Positions 25,016 through 36,270 of a stretch of 64,000 nucleotides of DNA are shown here, in pieces (position 1 is the first letter of the stretch; every line of letters starts with the position of its first letter). This DNA comes from Branchiostoma floridae (taxonomy: Eukaryota > Chordata > Leptocardii > Amphioxiformes > Branchiostomatidae): contig NC_049980.1 of assembly GCF_000003815.2 (NCBI RefSeq), forward strand, positions 26,168,951-26,232,950, given 5' to 3'. A program made the position numbers and the translations under genes. The notes beneath the pieces were generated by a model that did no database searches, was not told where the DNA came from, and worked only from the letters and a program-made list of their open reading frames with translations.

Positions 25016-25107
25016 TAGCCTGGATACCAGACGTCAGCCCGATCTCAAAAATATCTATCGTGTTGGATATGTTTTTGAGATCGGGCTGGAGTCTGGTATC
25101 CAGGCTA
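25016..25107. mobile_element. Foldback element, 92 bp, arms of 36 bp
   Basis: TAGCCTGGATACCAGAC..AGCCCGATCTCAAAAA (25016-25051) is followed by a 20-base loop and then TTTTTGAGATCGGGCT..GTCTGGTATCCAGGCTA (25072-25107). The arms pair except for the three-base internal triplets, GTC at 25033-25035 against GGA at 25088-25090. The outer TA on each side fits a TA target duplication, as left by Tc1/mariner-type elements. The same outer 16-base word starts other repeats at 1551, 53643 and 63827, so this is the most compact member of a dispersed family. Confidence 0.8.
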
Positions 25108-26754
25108 TAGTCATACATGTACATAATCATTGTGCAGGTTGACAGCAACAGACATAGTGGCAGTTACACACCCAGGTGCCTTGACCCGTGCACATACATG
25201 TACTTACAGGTACATTTTGACACTGCACATACCCATGTCCACCAGCCCAGCCCCAGTCCTGTGTAGGAATGCTTCCATACATCTTTATAGGCTGTTAACC
25301 AGCAGAACCAGGATTACATGGATGGAAGGCAGGCCTGGGGAGATCTGGATGGCTCCCAGTCCACAGTCTTTATGGTGGTGTTATGATGGAAACCTGATGC
25401 AAAAGACTTAAATAAACATCATACATACATGTTTAGTGGGCAGCACCTCAGCTTGGCTTAAGGGTGGGAGTGAAAATGTTGCTGCCGTGGGAAGTCATTA
25501 GTATTTTATGATACAGGTGATTGAGAAATATGGAAGTGTACCTACAGGTAGAGGTATATGCTTGTCATCAGTACCGGTAAGGGACCAGAGCCATTTATTG
25601 TACGATCGCCACCTGAGGGCATTTTGGGGATAGTTGTGCCTGTGACCTGTAAAGTTTGGCCATCTTGTTATGAAAATGCTGTCTTGGATCCTTGTTGGTA
25701 ATTGGTTGTCACACCAAGCTTGAAAACTTTGCAGGATCAAAATCGTACAACGACATGCCAAAAGTGTCTTCACCATAACATAACAGATACAGGTACAAAG
25801 TACCTATGTAACATTACAGGGCTGTTTTTACCGTCTTGGTACTAATTGAATCCTATGTAAAATCTGATACTTCCTACACATTAAGTTCTCTTCAAAGAGA
25901 TTGCAAAAGTTGAACAGGCAATGATGTCATCTGTCACCTGTGCTCACCTGTAGTTTGTGGAAGAACGTTCTGATGACTGTCCCCTTCTCCACTCTGATCT
26001 CTGCTCTGGGAGCTGTAATCCATGTCCAGTCCGGGTCTGAGCTGATGATCCCCATCCAATCCTGGGGTAATCCATAGATCAGACCCCCCCTATAGGGACA
26101 TCATCGATCATGTGTTATTCCAGGCAACTCAGTTGGCTGACTGGTGAGATATCTAAGCAGATGGGCGGTGTTTGGCTGAAGTTGTATGTCACTAGTATTG
26201 TTCCTCATTCATTCAAGTGGGGCATTTTGCCTCATGACAGTGATACATAAAGCCCCTGTCACATACATAGAATTTGAAAATCCACTTGCTGGTGAAAGTC
26301 ACATGACCCTCTGTCAATTTTCAAATCCTGGAACTTTCTGGCAGTTGACAATATAGCCAAAACTTATCGTCTGAGTGATGGGCTTCATAAACAACAATTA
26401 ATACACAGATGAAAAATGAACTTAACAAAACATCTCTGCTTGGAGATAATGCAGTTTAGGTATAACTATAACAATCTGAATTGCAGTTTCAGTTACAGTC
26501 AAAAGAAAACCTAAGTGGCTGAATAGGAAAATGAACACAGCAATGAAGTATGCTGCATTGATCTGTGGTCTTGTTCCTCATTGGTTTTAGATGGTGTTGA
26601 CTGAAATGGAGTGAAGTTGATTTGTCTCATTATAATTTCATGGCAGAGATTGTCCCTTCATTAGTTACCTGCAGTAAATCTTGACAATGTGTAGATGGGA
26701 ACTTCAGACATTACTACATGCATCGACAGCTTAACGGAATTTACACTGTTCCAG
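25108..26754. other. Gene-free stretch
   Basis: No exon or RNA gene recognised; several short ACATGTAC-type palindromes near 25120 and 25200. Confidence 0.4.
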
Positions 26755-26884
26755 TCTTTAGTATTTACAGCTCCGGTCCTCAGTATTTACAGCTCCACTC
26801 CTCAGTATTTACAGCTCCACTCCTCAGTATTTACAGCTCCACTCCTCAGTATTTACAGCTCCACTCCTCAGTATTTACAGATCA
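26755..26884. repeat. 22-bp satellite, about six copies
   Basis: The unit TCCTCAGTATTTACAGCTCC plus AC repeats with almost no variation from 26777 to 26880, with a more diverged first copy (CTTTAGTATTTACAGCTCCG) from 26756. Because 22 is not a multiple of three, the open frames across it (26695-26910, 26718-27176) cycle through the phases and are artefacts. Near-identity between copies means recent expansion. Confidence 0.9.
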
Positions 26885-27470
26885 AGTCTTCCGTGCACCT
26901 CAAGTCCTGAATTTTACACCTTCAACATTTACAACTTCTGTTCCACTGCTGGTGTTTCATTGCCAGGCAGATCTGATGATGAATATGAACGTTATACTGG
27001 GACTCACACATCATCCCCTCCCCGCCGACAGTCGTGATTACGGGAATGTTCGCAGCAGAGACGTCGGTAAATCACGCGTGTCTCCGGTCGTGCACAGGAA
27101 CCATTGTTGGAGGGAAATTAAAAGGAAAGGAGCGAAGATAATGGAGGTTTTAATGAACAATTGTCCACAGAGATAAGTTGGTAGTAATTCAGGCCACAGT
27201 AGACGGTCTGTTATCACTGGATGCGAGACTGCAGGCAGTAATAATCAGTGCAAGTGTTTCTGTCGGGGGTTTTCTGTGGCGTTTGTCTCACCAGTAATTA
27301 CTCAGGAGTCTTGGATCCCCGCAGGTCCAGATTACTGCGTGTGGCTACAGAGATACGGCTGCAGTTTCCCTCATTACGGGATGAAGGGAGATCCTGCAAG
27401 CCTGTTCAGGTAGCGCTCAGGCCAGGGATGTGGAACACAACTGATGCTGATCAGTGAGAGGAAAGTTTTT
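26885..27470. promoter_or_regulatory. CpG-richer, repeat-free block (weak regulatory candidate)
   Basis: From about 27010 to 27460 CpG density rises and repeats are absent. It could be a conserved non-coding element. I see no exon structure. Confidence 0.2.
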
Positions 27471-28280
27471 CATGCCGTATACATCCAGCTGCTGTAGCCG
27501 TTTAGCTGATGAAAAAATGTGTCTCAGGTCCGCATGGATTTCCAAAAAATAAAATGTACAAGAAAGTCATATCCGGGGAACAAAAAACATCAAGACAATC
27601 TGCAACAGTGCTCCATCCATGATTATATAATTTATTAGGACTTCTCCTCACTTATGGCCTGGATTTTAAAAGCTTCTCATGAACAAGCAAAGGTTCAAAC
27701 AATCAAAGAAACTAGAAAGGCAGCATTTTTGTGAAAATGTGGAATGTTTTCCCTGTAGCCTACTCGCACATAATATTGTACTATGCTGATACAGTACTAA
27801 GCTCTGATTGGTGCCTCCCGACAGAAGAAGAAAGGATAAGAAGAACACACCCTATCGGGAAAACATAAAAAGCAAAGCCATCCTGTGTAAAACAACTTTA
27901 AGATGAAAAGTCCTTGCTGTAGTCGGTGTTTCTCACACAATAAATTTTTTTAGGCAAACTGATGTTGTGGAAGAACCAGCCAACTGGAGTTAAGTGCAGA
28001 GAGGAGCCAGTCGTGGGCAGACTGACGCAGGTCGTCAGTAGAGATCATGTCTTGTGTTCATGAGATGATCCCAGCAAAATCACGGTCTTTCACACTTGGG
28101 TAAAATCCCTCCTGGTCATAGAACTGGCGTGTGGGATGGCAGCTGTGGATGGGTTAAGTCTGACTCAATGGTATGATTGCTTTGAACAGTTGTTCTGTGC
28201 ATGTATCAGAAGGGGCGTATCTGTAACTCTTGTGTCCCGCCGTATGTGAAATGTATCGGAGTATCCTGTCAACCTGCGTT
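27471..28280. other. Gene-free stretch
   Basis: AT-rich; nothing recognised. Confidence 0.4.
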
Positions 28281-28284
28281 TGAC

Positions 28285-28575
28285 ATCAGACATGAATGCA
28301 TGCATGCAGGGCGAAAGGGCTCTGTCAGAACCAATCACATGCCACCATAAGGATATGATAAAGGACAGAAGCTGCCAGAACCAATCATATCGCACTGTTG
28401 CTAGACAGTAGACATGAGCACATGCAGGGCAAAGGGTTCTGTCAAGACCAATCAGATGCTACCATTAGGGATATGATGGACACAGGGTCTGTCAGGGCCA
28501 ATCAGATCTCACCACTGAGATAGGATGAAAAGCAGGATCTGTCATGACCAATCAGAAAGCACCACTGTAATAAGA
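28285..28575. repeat. Tandem array of 50-bp units each with a CCAAT box
   Basis: CCAATCA occurs at 28331, 28381, 28448, 28498 and 28548, so the steps are 50, 67, 50 and 50 bases. Each is preceded by (T)CTGTCA(G/A)(G/A)(G/A)(C/A) and followed by a CACCA(C/T)..GGATATGAT(A/G)-like tail. A longer unit is also visible: ACATGAATGCATGCATGCAG (28290 area) and ACATGAGCACATGCAGGGC (28412 area) start two super-units. CCAATCAGA is the NF-Y recognition word. Confidence 0.75.
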
Positions 28576-28884
28576 TTAATAATTTTGGACAACAGAGTCG
28601 AGATCTTATAAGTTACCGGCAGAGAGGGTCAAAAAAATTCACAGACAATTAGATTTTTATTTTTATCTAGTAAAGTTCTCATGGAAATAAATTTATAATT
28701 GAAGATGATGATGGCACTTTACATTTAACAATTAGTTCTATTTCTGTGCCAGTGACTCAATCACTTACTGTGAACACAATACAAATACTTTGACCTTATT
28801 TAGAATTAGATCCACAATTAGCTTGACATTTCAGAAATTCCAGTTGTAGCAGCCCAGTTGTTCCCTTGTTTTAGACCTGTAGCC
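28576..28884. other. Gene-free AT-rich stretch
   Basis: AT-rich sequence between the CCAAT array and the zinc-finger relic. Confidence 0.4.
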
Positions 28885-29230
28885 TCAGGTTTAAGTCCAT
28901 GCTGGAGAGAAATCTTTGTGCCTCAGGGTGAGGGTTTGGGAGTATGTCATACAAAAAATACATTTGTTGACAAAGACCCACACTGGGGAGAAACCCTAAG
29001 GGTGAAGATCAGACTTATTGAGAGAGGAAATACATTTGTGACAGACATCCACACTGGTAAAAAAAAAACCTGTTTGGGGCCTGAGGGTGGGGGTTTAAAG
29101 GTAACAGTGAGAAAACGTGTTTTAAGATAGAAACCCACACAGGAGAGAAACCCTGATGCCTCTCAGTGATCCACAGTGGAGACCAGCCTTCAGCAGTGAC
29201 CCTGACTGGGGATTAACCTGAGTGTTTCCC
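28885..29230 (+). pseudogene. Decayed C2H2 zinc-finger array
   Basis: In C2H2 proteins each finger is 28 codons (84 bp) and is joined by the linker H-T-G-E-K-P. Codons for that linker, intact or slightly changed, recur here on the + strand at 28898 (HAGEKS), 28979 (HTGEKP, exact), 29050 (HTGKK), 29136 (HTGEKP, exact) and 29172 (HSGDQP). The first three spacings are 81, 71 and 86 bases, close to 84 after small indels; the last is broken. The cysteine pairs are mostly lost, stops and frame changes interrupt the array, and so no functional finger remains. It is either a dead gene fragment or a retrocopy. Confidence 0.7.
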
Positions 29231-30094
29231 ATCCATCTCCTGTCAGCTCTGGGAGGATTAAGAAAACCAGGACCCTTCAGGGAAGATGGGAAAGGTTCCT
29301 CAGAGGCTTAAGACACAGTCAGAAGACCTTGGGCATGCTTTGTAAGATTTGTGTGTAGAGCTGAGGCCAAGGTAAACTGTCCTGGAGTCTTACCGCTCCT
29401 AAATTAGCAGCAGGAAGTCAGTGGAGTTTGAGCTAACCTGGAGGTGAGGATGGACTCATGTCTGCAGACATCTGACGTCTTTCCTTAAAGACATCAGAGC
29501 TAAAGATGGGCTGTCTTCCATGAGAGGAGCCTTTGATTTGGAGCTTGATGATCAGAAGATACATTATAGGATGCTATCTCTCTGAAGCATAACTACATAA
29601 CCAATAAAAATGTGATGCCAAATAGCCAACTTAGCAGGTTGTAAATATCTGAATATAGGATGCTGTCCCTGAGTCAGACAGTGTTGGACAGTGTGACTGT
29701 TAGATAGATAGTCTTGGCCTGTGGGTTTCCAGCTCTAAGTGGTAGGCCTGTTAAAGGATGAGGTGTAATTGCTTGTTTGAACTTCTTCCTACAGTTTTGC
29801 TGTCTCCACCAGCAAACTTGTTTGATGTATCATAGTGATTCTGTAGGCTGGCAGAATTGGGACATTGTTATGGATGGTTGTACTCAGGTACTAGACATAT
29901 AACTAGTAAGGCTACCGACACGTTTGAGTATGGTAAAACCTGTACAAGTGGCCACCTCTACATACGGACCATCTGTCCATTGTTATGCAGTCAAACCTGC
30001 TCTAGTAGCCACATCTACATGTATATTAGGATCACCTGACCAATGTGACAACTTTTTGATGCCTTAGATGATTTCTGTCTATATAGAGACCACT
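29231..30094. other. Stretch between zinc-finger remnants
   Basis: No clear finger is visible. A 12-bp-arm hairpin TCTGACGTCTTT/AAAGACATCAGA sits at 29471-29498. Phrases such as CAGTCAAACCTGCTCTAGTAGCCACATC (29990-30015, quoted loosely) resemble 29933-29965, pointing to a short duplication. Confidence 0.4.
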
Positions 30095-30215
30095 TAATGA
30101 CATCTACACTGGTGAGAGACCTTAGTTAATGCCTGTGGGTTAGGATTAGGAAAAAAATACTTTCAAAAATTTTCCATACTGGAGAGAAACCCTGGTGCCT
30201 GAGAGAGAAAACACA
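30095..30215 (+). pseudogene. Second zinc-finger remnant (two linker relics)
   Basis: TACACTGGTGAGAGACCT (30105-30122, reading YTGERP) and CATACTGGAGAGAAACCC (30175-30192, reading HTGEKP) lie 70 bases apart in the same orientation as the array at 28885-29230. This is probably the far end of the same dead gene. Confidence 0.6.
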
Positions 30216-30715
30216 AAAGATGATACTTGAGATCCCTATAGTAAGGAACACTGATGGATGTGCAACTCTGCCCCAGTCCGAGGAGTGGTCCCCAGTAGAA
30301 AGTAATCACAGTGATGAATCTGTGCGCTGAACTCCGGCCCTGGGCGATCAATACGACCCGCGGAGCTATCGCCCGTCCAGCCGAGATTGAATTTGTGCAG
30401 GGCTTGTGCGGGCCATTACTGGCAGCAGTGACATTCTAACATCCTCCCAGCAGCACAGATAAACACACATGATAAATACTCCCTGAGCAGCCGGATCAAT
30501 GGGAGCGGCGGGGTCATGCATCTTGTGTACAGGCTGTACGTGTTCTCACACACACCGCAGGTTAATATATATTGGAGGGAGTTTAGCACTGGTCAGTGTG
30601 GCCGGGAGATGGTCGGGTACCGTGATCAGTTGTGAGAACAGAAAAGTGTTTGATGTTTCTGCCATTTAAATGCACAAATGTACCTGGAGGCTTGAGTGAG
30701 AGTACATTAGATCTA
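30216..30715. promoter_or_regulatory. CpG-richer block, candidate regulatory element
   Basis: The part 30285-30560 has raised CpG, no repeats and no protein-like frame. It is a candidate conserved non-coding element; that is inference only. Confidence 0.25.
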
Positions 30716-30770
30716 CGGATGCTATCTGAAACATCTTACTCTTGAAGAACTTATCCAGTTCCATGATTTA
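30716..30770 (+). repeat. Dispersed repeat end, GATGCTATCTGAAACATCT family
   Basis: GGATGCTATCTGAAACATCT through CCAGTTCCATGATTT matches the right arm of the foldback element at 35160-35352 (GGATGCTATTCTGAAACATC ... TTGATTT). It is a solo or truncated copy. Confidence 0.55.
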
Positions 30771-32090
30771 TTTTCTACTACATAATGTTCTACCTGTACA
30801 TTACTCTAACTGTCATTGATGTATGTGTTGTTGATATATATATATGATAATTGACCTCTATTTCACCTTGTGATTACAGAAACACAGAAGACAACTTCTC
30901 AAGCTGTGAGGAAGAGATTTCAGCAGGTGTGAAGATTTAAAGTAATAAAGGTGAGCATCGAGTGTTCTGTGGAGAAAGAGAGATGTGTGTGGGGAGGGGG
31001 GCTGATTGTGATTCTGGGCACACCGCATGTTTGCTGGAGACTGCGGGGTTTCTTGCCTTTTGTGCCAGTAAATATCACATCAGCATGTAGGTTTCATAGT
31101 CAGCTGTTCATCATTCTGCTGTTTGGAGATGTGGATATGGAATGTTTCAGCCTGTAAGCTGCTGCAGAGTGTGCGGACGGAGAGGAGAAACAATTCTTGG
31201 ATGTGTTTATGTTCTGCGGTTGGCAAATGTTTCTGCATCACAGGAAGGTGAATCTAGTTCTCCTCAAATTAATCCCAGCGGAGGAGTTTGTTATTAGATT
31301 TTCCTGGAGTTCAAGTTTGAAGGGCAACGTGTTTCCCCTTCTTCCTCTCACAAGTCTCGCTTCAGTTCAGTGCAATTACATTCTGCACTGTCGGGGGAGT
31401 TTTCTTGATTAGATTTTGCCTGCTATTTCTGTAATGGGACCACCCATTTACTCTCGTTACTGTGATGTTAGATAATCGCTCCTGCCGTGTGTACAATGTA
31501 GTTCAGGTTTGGTGTGCGTAAGGTCGACATGATGATAGGAAGTAGGGTTATGAAATGTATGTTACGTTATGAATCATGCTGTTCTTATTGTCCACACAGA
31601 GACGCAATACTGTAATCAACACAGAAACACTCAGGTTATCTGCATTCTGCTCCGCCTGCCGGCTCTATGGTTTCTATGGCAACACTGGCCTTGGAACTCC
31701 CTAGCACAAAGGGAGCCTGGCTGAAGGTCGTAGGTTTAGCCAAGGTCGAGTTGGCTGCTAGGCTGGCACAAAGCTGCTCAACGTTCAGGCATGCCTTTGA
31801 TGTGGCGGATTGTCTCTGTTGTTTCGAAACATTATTCATACGGCCGCTGCTTGAGATAAGTACATGTGACATTACACGTAGCCCATCCAGCCTTCGTTTC
31901 AGCCAGAGGATATTATGTATGACCTGTGCATGTATAGTATGGACAGTATATATACAGTCTGGTCTGTGCTACAGCCTGTAGCCCAGGTTTGTTAGCTGAG
32001 ATCTGTGTACAGTGGACGCAAACTTAAACATAGCTGCTATAGCCAGTCCAGTCATTGTTCGCAGCATAGTTATTACATGAAGTTCCCTGC
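30771..32090. other. Gene-free stretch
   Basis: No exon supported. An X-box-like palindrome sits at 31670-31683 in a locally CpG-richer patch (31640-31870). Confidence 0.4.
31670..31683. promoter_or_regulatory. RFX X-box-like palindrome
   Basis: GTTTCTATGGCAAC, an accepted X-box variant (CYATRG centre). Confidence 0.5.
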
Positions 32091-32400
32091 ATCCCAGGGT
32101 TGGATCAATGTCACGTGATCTGATGTTCTATGATGAAGTCAAGGTCGTGCCCGCCTGTAGGTCATGTCCATGCATCAGGGTTTGTCCGACGGGCGCGAGG
32201 ACCCTGCCGCCACCCGTGTCCCAGCCCCAGCCAGGCGAGAACCCACGGAGGAGGTTCGGAGGCAAGCGGCGGCGTGATTTAGAAGTGGACTTGACGGGTG
32301 TGACGGTTGAAGTTGGACTTGACAGGTGCGCGGGAGAGCATGAATTATGCAGCGTGTTGTCGCCAGGCTCATCCGTCATGCCTACCGGGAGATAAGGAAC
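32091..32400. promoter_or_regulatory. GC- and CpG-rich patch
   Basis: About 300 bases of high GC (32150-32400), which produces overlapping long frames on both strands (32108-32395 plus, 32128-32544 minus). I see no protein family in either and list the patch as a weak promoter or enhancer candidate. Confidence 0.2.
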
Positions 32401-32945
32401 AAGTGGGCAGCTCGCAGGGATTAGAGATGTACCAGTTGATAGATGGAATGTCAAGGATGAGTGGGACAGCTCTACATGCAGGGAGGGGGTGCTGAGGTGA
32501 GAAGGGGGGGTACGAAAGTGAGAGGGGTACATGGAGAGTGGCATGGACAGTCACATGTCACAGTTACTAGAGTCACATTACAAGTATCAGGGTCCGTAAG
32601 AAGTTGGATCAAGTGTGGAAATGGCTGGGGATCATGTCAACAAATCAGCCTGTCTTTATTTCTTAACACCATTAAGTTATTCCATTAAGTTTATATCATT
32701 TAGTTATTATAATGCCATTCATTCTGTGAACATTCTTGTCAAAATCTTTTCTTGCATGTCATGTAAATTATCGTGATGAAAGTTTGTCCCGTCTGATCCT
32801 CCCTGGTCCTTTCCAAGTACACAAATAATCCCTCAGTCAGGATGTCCGGAAGAAAAATCTGCTTATATGGCACCAGCAGCTCACTTGTGAGGTGGGCTTG
32901 CTCCTTGTGAGGTAGACTTTTATCTTCTCAGCGGAGGAAAACCAC
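32401..32945. other. Gene-free stretch
   Basis: Nothing recognised beyond a short direct repeat CTTGTGAGGT(G/A)G near 32883 and 32906. Confidence 0.35.
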
Positions 32946-33250
32946 CTGCAGGTAAAGTGCGTTAAGTGCCGATATTATGATATGTGGGCAGGAGCATTAA
33001 TAACGACCATGCGAGCCACAGCCACGCGTGAAATTAGCTCGGCCGCCTTTTTACCCCGATTTCACAGGTCATCTTCTCCCCTCGCTGTAACGCTCGGCTC
33101 ACGATGCTAGGGAATCGGACATCGGATTAGACACGGTTCAATTTTGTCTGCTGACGTGCCCGGGGGAGGCTATAATTGTCTGGCTCTGGGAGGACGCTTA
33201 TGAATTATTAGGCGTCACGTGACGGTTGGTGGAACGATCGGCAGAATCTC
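32946..33250. promoter_or_regulatory. CpG-enriched candidate regulatory block
   Basis: Repeat-free sequence with raised CpG from about 33000 to 33240, ending in a CACGTGAC E-box at 33217-33224. Several AT-core words (CATTAATAA, TGAATTATTAG) suit homeodomain factors. No frame resembles a protein. Enhancer is the inference. Confidence 0.28.
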
Positions 33251-34100
33251 TAGAAACATTAGCCGATGTGACTCGGTGTACAGTTCACAGCAGAGGATTC
33301 CCTCCCAACAACCTAAGGTGGTCTGAAAGGTGTGGCATATGTGAGAATCGGCAGGGAGGATACACATGTACTTGTGTGCGAGATCAAGTGGAATCAATAC
33401 AGACGTAGGAAAATGTGCAGGGAAATGTGACAGTGTTGCTGTGTGCTTCAACAACAGTAAGGGTCCCTCCCTGCAACGTCAGGAGTCAGGTGGGTGTTTG
33501 GGAGAGCAAATGTTAAGAAGTCAGGATCCAGGGAACATGTCTAGTGTTGAAAGGGTAGTAGTAGTCTTACCTTGGGTTCAATCTAATTTATTCTAAAGCT
33601 GAGAGGTTGCTACAACCCAGGTGCTGGTGTAAATGTTTATGAGACATCAAATCAAGAAGAAACATGCTTATATCTGTGTTGCTCATAAAACTGTCATGTA
33701 ACATGTAAGAGTCCCTCCTTACAACCTGGTGGATGTGTGTTATTGTCATTGTTTGTATGAGCAGGCGTCGGATGTTTGATGTTTGTGACAGTTGGGTATT
33801 ATTTGTTATTGCTTGTGAGAGGGAATATTGGGATGATGTCTCCTGATGTGGAGCACACACCCCCTCAGGAAGTACTAGTATGAACCAGCCCGCTCACGTT
33901 ACTCCTCTCCTCGTGATGAACGTTTTTGCTGCTCGACTGGCGAAGAATAGAGAGGAAATGGAGAAGGGAATGACTAGCCTGTGGGTTTGCAGTGTTAGAG
34001 GAGCTTTAGTGTGATGTTGCTGCTGATGTAACCCGGGAAGGAGCAGGCTGAGGGATGGGCTACCCTGGGAAGGAGCAGGTTGGGGTTGACCTCGTATTTT
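33251..34100. other. Gene-free stretch
   Basis: Short diverged duplications (GGTCCCTCCCTGCAACGTC at 33460 and GAGTCCCTCCTTACAACCTG at 33709). No gene recognised. Confidence 0.35.
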
Positions 34101-34340
34101 CCTGGATTATGTACCAGAGGTGTGCAGGTACGGGCTGTCGTTACGTTTCGTGTGATTGTGTAAGTTGTTCTTCGGTTTCGTGTGCTGGATGATCTGGTTT
34201 CTGTTAGTTCAGGGTGCTGCTTTTGGGTTATTGTTCCATTTTGCATGGTTTGAGCTATTGTTCCATTTTGTGCGGTTGCGCAGGTTATTATAATCCCATT
34301 TTGTATGGTTGGTTGTTGACGTTCCATTTTGTGAGTGTGC
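34101..34340. repeat. Degenerate tandem repeat, TTCCATTTTGTGYGGTTG units
   Basis: GTTCCATTTTG or GTTTCGTGTG with a following GGTTGTG.A or TGGTTTGAG recurs at about 34-55 bases (34147, 34173, 34229, 34259, 34292, 34321). It is old and diverged. Confidence 0.5.
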
Positions 34341-35159
34341 AACCTGGAGAGGGTGCCATATTTATTGCAGTAATGTTTGTGTGTTCAGTGCACAGAAGGT
34401 GATATATTTACATGTATATGGCTGTAACGTTCAGATGTTTATTGTGCACCATAATGGTAGCCTGCTGGCATCTGTCTCAGGATTTGTCTTGTCAAATCTT
34501 ACTTAGTTCCTAATCCTGCAGTCGACAGTCGGCATAATGACGGCATATTTCTCATCCACGTTACTTTCATTCATAGTTATATCACTGTCTGCTCAAGATG
34601 GAATAGCTTTAAACCATGTTGCACACATGAATATGAAGTTCAGCTTCATATGTAACTTATAATTATTCAAAATTCAAAATACACACTTAACTGACAATAA
34701 TAACAGGAATGATTTTCATATTCAAAGACAAAATGTATTACTGCATCCATAGATACATAGAAACTATTTTTTTTCTGAATGGTTTTTACTGTTCATCCAG
34801 TGAATGTTTCTGTACATCCCTGCCTTTTCTCTCTCAGGATATTTCCATGGTGAAAGTGTTACCCTCCCAGGAATGAGAACCTTACAGGGGGGAGGGCAAC
34901 CATTGTTACCTACAGCCCTGGTCAAATGCTGACAGTCAATCATGTTGGCTGGGAGAACAAAATAGCTGTGATCTTTCACATGGCTTGAAATACCCATGTG
35001 CAGCCTGCAATTTGAAGAAAAAAAGAGTTTGAGGGGGAAATGGAGACATTGTGCAATGTTACGGCATATTGTTGCAGGTTATTTTGATGCAGTATTTTCA
35101 GCTACGTCGACAAAGGTTTAACCATCAAGGTAGAACATGTGTAATACAAAATAAAGCAA
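34341..35159. other. Gene-free stretch
   Basis: AT-rich; nothing recognised. Confidence 0.4.
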
Positions 35160-35352
35160 ACCACTGGATAGATTCTGTAGAGAGTTGTGTCAGATAATTC
35201 AGATTCAGCATCCCATATCTTTCATCAGTGACTGATGGGAAATTCTGAGACATCAGTGACTTAGATATTCTCAGTCACTGATGAAGGAAGGACAGTGGAT
35301 GCTATTCTGAAACATCTGACTCTTTGGGAGAATCTGTATTCAGTTGCTTGAT
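35160..35352. mobile_element. Foldback MITE-like element, about 190 bp
   Basis: The inner part is a perfect 15-base inverted repeat, TTCATCAGTGACTGA (35221-35235) against TCAGTCACTGATGAA (35271-35285). Pairing continues outward with gaps. GATTCAGCATCCCA on the left faces TGGATGCTATTCTGAA on the right; GTGTCAGATAAT faces ATCTGACTC; and CCACTGGATAGATTCTGTA faces AGAATCTGTATTCAGTTG. The right arm recurs alone at 30716-30770, so the element is dispersed. Size and structure fit a MITE. I could not define its target-site duplication. Confidence 0.65.
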
Positions 35353-36149
35353 TTATAATCGTATTGTGTTCAGTATTTCCATCATTATCGACACTTTTAC
35401 ATCCCCAGCTGACCTGCCCCACTTCTGTCCTCTCTGTTTAACTGACATCCATTTTGCAGCCTTTATTGACAGGAAGACAAATGGCTGGAGGAGTAAATCA
35501 TATTGACCTCGATACAAGTAGATCTACCAGGAAAACAGCCGATCATACTCACTAATGGCAACATGGAGAAGAAAGACTTGACAAGCACATCTCTCTGTCT
35601 GAATTTCCTTTTTCAACCTACTTTGGCTCTTAGCATGTGAGTAGAAAATCCAGCTTATAATAATAATAAAATGCTATCTTGTGAGATGTTAATTTTTTAT
35701 TGGAGAAAAGCAAGTAGTTCAAGTAGACAAATGGAAAGATAATAAGACATTGCTGGCCTCAATTCTACTGGAAGGAAATGTGGCATTGATATTCATAAGA
35801 AAGCAGCAAAGAGAAAGAAGACGCTACACGATTATTCCGAGCTGTGCCGCATCCTGTATTATAACATGAACCCTGTGTGGGGTGAACTGAAAGCCAGCCT
35901 GCCCTTGCAGTGCCCTCCAGAGCTGTGCAATCGATAGCTGTATGTTTGGATGCAACATTATATTTCCTACCTTATCATTATAGCTCAGACACACTGGCAA
36001 TATCTGTAATGTTCAGATGTAACATTAAGCCATACTGATTTATTCCCTTGGTTCTTAAATGTTATGAGATATTGATTCGTCAACAAGTGGTCAAGATGAA
36101 ATAAAACAGAGGGCAGGGAGGATGTTTGACTCTGATTGTCTAGTTACTC
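35353..36149. other. Gene-free stretch
   Basis: AT-rich; nothing recognised. Confidence 0.4.
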
Positions 36150-36270
36150 CCTGAAACTGTATGTACAAAGGGACAGGCTTTCCCTTCAGGCTTTCATGCT
36201 CATCTCCAGTTTAGTATTGAATGTTTTATTCCAAGAATCATCAACTTGAATTTGTCAATTTGGTGTGGCC
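36150..36270 (+). repeat. Dispersed repeat, AACTTGGTGTGGCCT family (copy 2)
   Basis: CCCTGAAACTGTATGTACAA (36152 area), CAGGCTTTC and the terminal CAATTTGGTGTGGCC match 22860-22997. Confidence 0.6.

Noticed and set aside
26755-26884. CRISPR-like regular repeat
   Set aside because: The 22-bp units abut with no spacers; it is a satellite in a eukaryotic genome.
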